A DNA stretch of 7,095 nt. It comes from Burkholderiales bacterium. GTDB taxonomy: Bacteria > Pseudomonadota > Gammaproteobacteria > Burkholderiales > Burkholderiaceae_A. Of the stretch, positions 6,400-7,095 are shown in pieces. The position numbers and the translations under genes are program-made. The first letter of the stretch is position 1; every line of letters starts with the position of its first letter. The notes beneath the pieces are model-generated. The model worked only from the letters and a program-made list of their open reading frames with translations. It did no database searches and was not told where the DNA came from. Location of the stretch: contig JAURFZ010000069.1 in assembly GCA_030834045.1 (NCBI GenBank), positions 1 to 7,095 of the forward strand, read 5' to 3'.

Positions 6400-6439
6400 C
6401 CTCTCGCCTGTGTGATTGCCTTAAGGCCTAAGACACCCA

Positions 6440-7075
6440 ATGACGAATGAAAAAGGTTTCGCCCAAGCCAAGGAAGTTTGGGATGAACGATTTCGCAGAG
6501 AAGGCTTTCTCTTTGGCGAGGAACCAAACCAATATCTGGTGTCTCAAGCAGCAAAACTAACAAAAGGTCGCGCCCTTTTGGTTGCCGACGGTGAAGGTCG
6601 CAATAGCGTATGGCTGGCGAAGCAGGGCTTCGACGTAGATGCCTTTGATATCTCGTCCGAGGCCACGGAGAAAGCACGGGCTTTTGCGGCGAAGTCTGGT
6701 GTGCAGGTAAATTATTACTGTTGCGAGTATCGAGATTTTGACTGGCGAGCAACACATTACGATTCCGTTGTTGGCATATTTTTTCAGTTCGCCTCACCTG
6801 CTATGCGCAGCGACCTTTTCTTGCGAATATCGCAATGCCTCAAGCCCGGGGGTATTTTACTTATTCAGGGCTACACCCCCAAGCAGTTGGACTACAAGAC
6901 GGGCGGACCCGGAAAGCTCGACCATCTATACGTGGAATCAACCATTAAAGAAGGCTTTCTGGGATACAACTGGTTAGATTTTCGTCTCTATGAAGATGAG
7001 TTGAGCGAGGGTGCGGGTCATTTCGGTCGGTCTGCCCTCTTAGGTGCAGTTGGGCGTAAACCCATTTCCGTTTAA
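6440..7075 (+). CDS. Class I SAM-dependent methyltransferase, substrate unknown
   Basis: A 211-residue cytoplasmic protein with the Rossmann-type methyltransferase fold. The opening VWDERFRREGFLFGEEPNQYL (13-33) is typical of a TehB-like or thiopurine-methyltransferase-like group. Motif I is LLVADGEGRNS (46-56), which binds S-adenosylmethionine. Asp70 in DAFDIS is the likely acidic residue contacting the ribose, and LKPGG (134-138) marks the post-core strand. GYTPKQL (144-150) with TGGP (154-157) is characteristic of this group. The true substrate cannot be read from the sequence; tellurite or thiopurine methylation is only possible by analogy. By hand count, bases 6481-7020 are about 50% GC, lower than the lines I counted in the upstream genes (about 55-63%), and AT-rich codons are more frequent. 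The start at 6440 has only a distant AAGG (6423-6426), so initiation looks weak. The gene begins 40 nt after the tRNA and could be read from its promoter. The 20 nt after the stop hold nothing clear. Confidence 0.88.
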   Translation: MTNEKGFAQAKEVWDERFRREGFLFGEEPNQYLVSQAAKLTKGRALLVADGEGRNSVWLAKQGFDVDAFDISSEATEKARAFAAKSGVQVNYYCCEYRDFDWRATHYDSVVGIFFQFASPAMRSDLFLRISQCLKPGGILLIQGYTPKQLDYKTGGPGKLDHLYVESTIKEGFLGYNWLDFRLYEDELSEGAGHFGRSALLGAVGRKPISV

Positions 7076-7095
7076 CCTCAGACTCTAATGGTCTC

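Noticed and set aside
6122..6415. 97-codon plus-strand open frame ending in a GFESHRLRH-like peptide
   Set aside because: It reads through the end of the second pirin gene in another frame and then through the tRNA-Ser; this is another familiar false tRNA-derived peptide.
6303..6797. 164-codon minus-strand open frame with a protein ending GIRTHDGLLAHTPLAGEHL
   Set aside because: This is the well-known artefact of translating the antisense strand of a tRNA-Ser gene; it also runs across the 5' half of the methyltransferase gene.
7080..7095. AGAC/GTCT inverted repeat and a GTCTC match to the tRNA 3' acceptor strand at the window end, considered as terminator or attachment-site repeat
   Set aside because: The match is only 4-5 bases and the sequence is cut off, so it is no better than chance.

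Overview
The window looks like a chromosomal segment of a betaproteobacterium, most likely of the order Burkholderiales. The order cysS - accA - tilS - lysC followed by a tRNA-Ser(GCU) is one I recall from that group, and the AccA and LysC proteins resemble that lineage. GC content is moderate, about 55-63% in lines I counted in the housekeeping genes. I cannot name the genus. All recognised genes are on the + strand.

Region by region: (1) 2-772 is the 3' part of cysS, cut by the window edge. (2) 812-1786 is accA, 39 nt after cysS, with small hairpins in the gap that could involve its ribosome binding site. (3) 1846-2997 is tilS, a short form that lacks the usual C-terminal domain and carries an internal insertion. 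(4) 3012-4274 is lysC, 14 nt after tilS; it contains a well-placed in-frame internal start that could give a separate regulatory beta subunit. (5) 4275-4459 is a 185-nt gap with direct repeats and a strong G-rich ribosome binding site. (6) 4460-5305 and 5302-6285 are two different pirin-family genes joined by a 4-nt ATGA overlap, both with an intact metal-binding site. (7) 6309-6399 is tRNA-Ser(GCU) with encoded CCA. (8) 6440-7075 is a class I SAM-dependent methyltransferase with visibly lower GC, directly downstream of the tRNA.

Functionally, the first half is core housekeeping: tRNA-Cys charging, the first step of fatty acid synthesis, lysidine modification of tRNA-Ile, and the first step of the aspartate amino-acid pathway. 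The pirin pair and the methyltransferase are accessory and flank the tRNA gene, a common place for gene gain. I see no CRISPR array, insertion sequence, integrase, toxin-antitoxin pair or defence system. No clear new multi-gene system is present. The observations most worth a check are the candidate internal start in lysC, the shortened tilS, the coupled pirin pair and the low-GC gene beside the tRNA.
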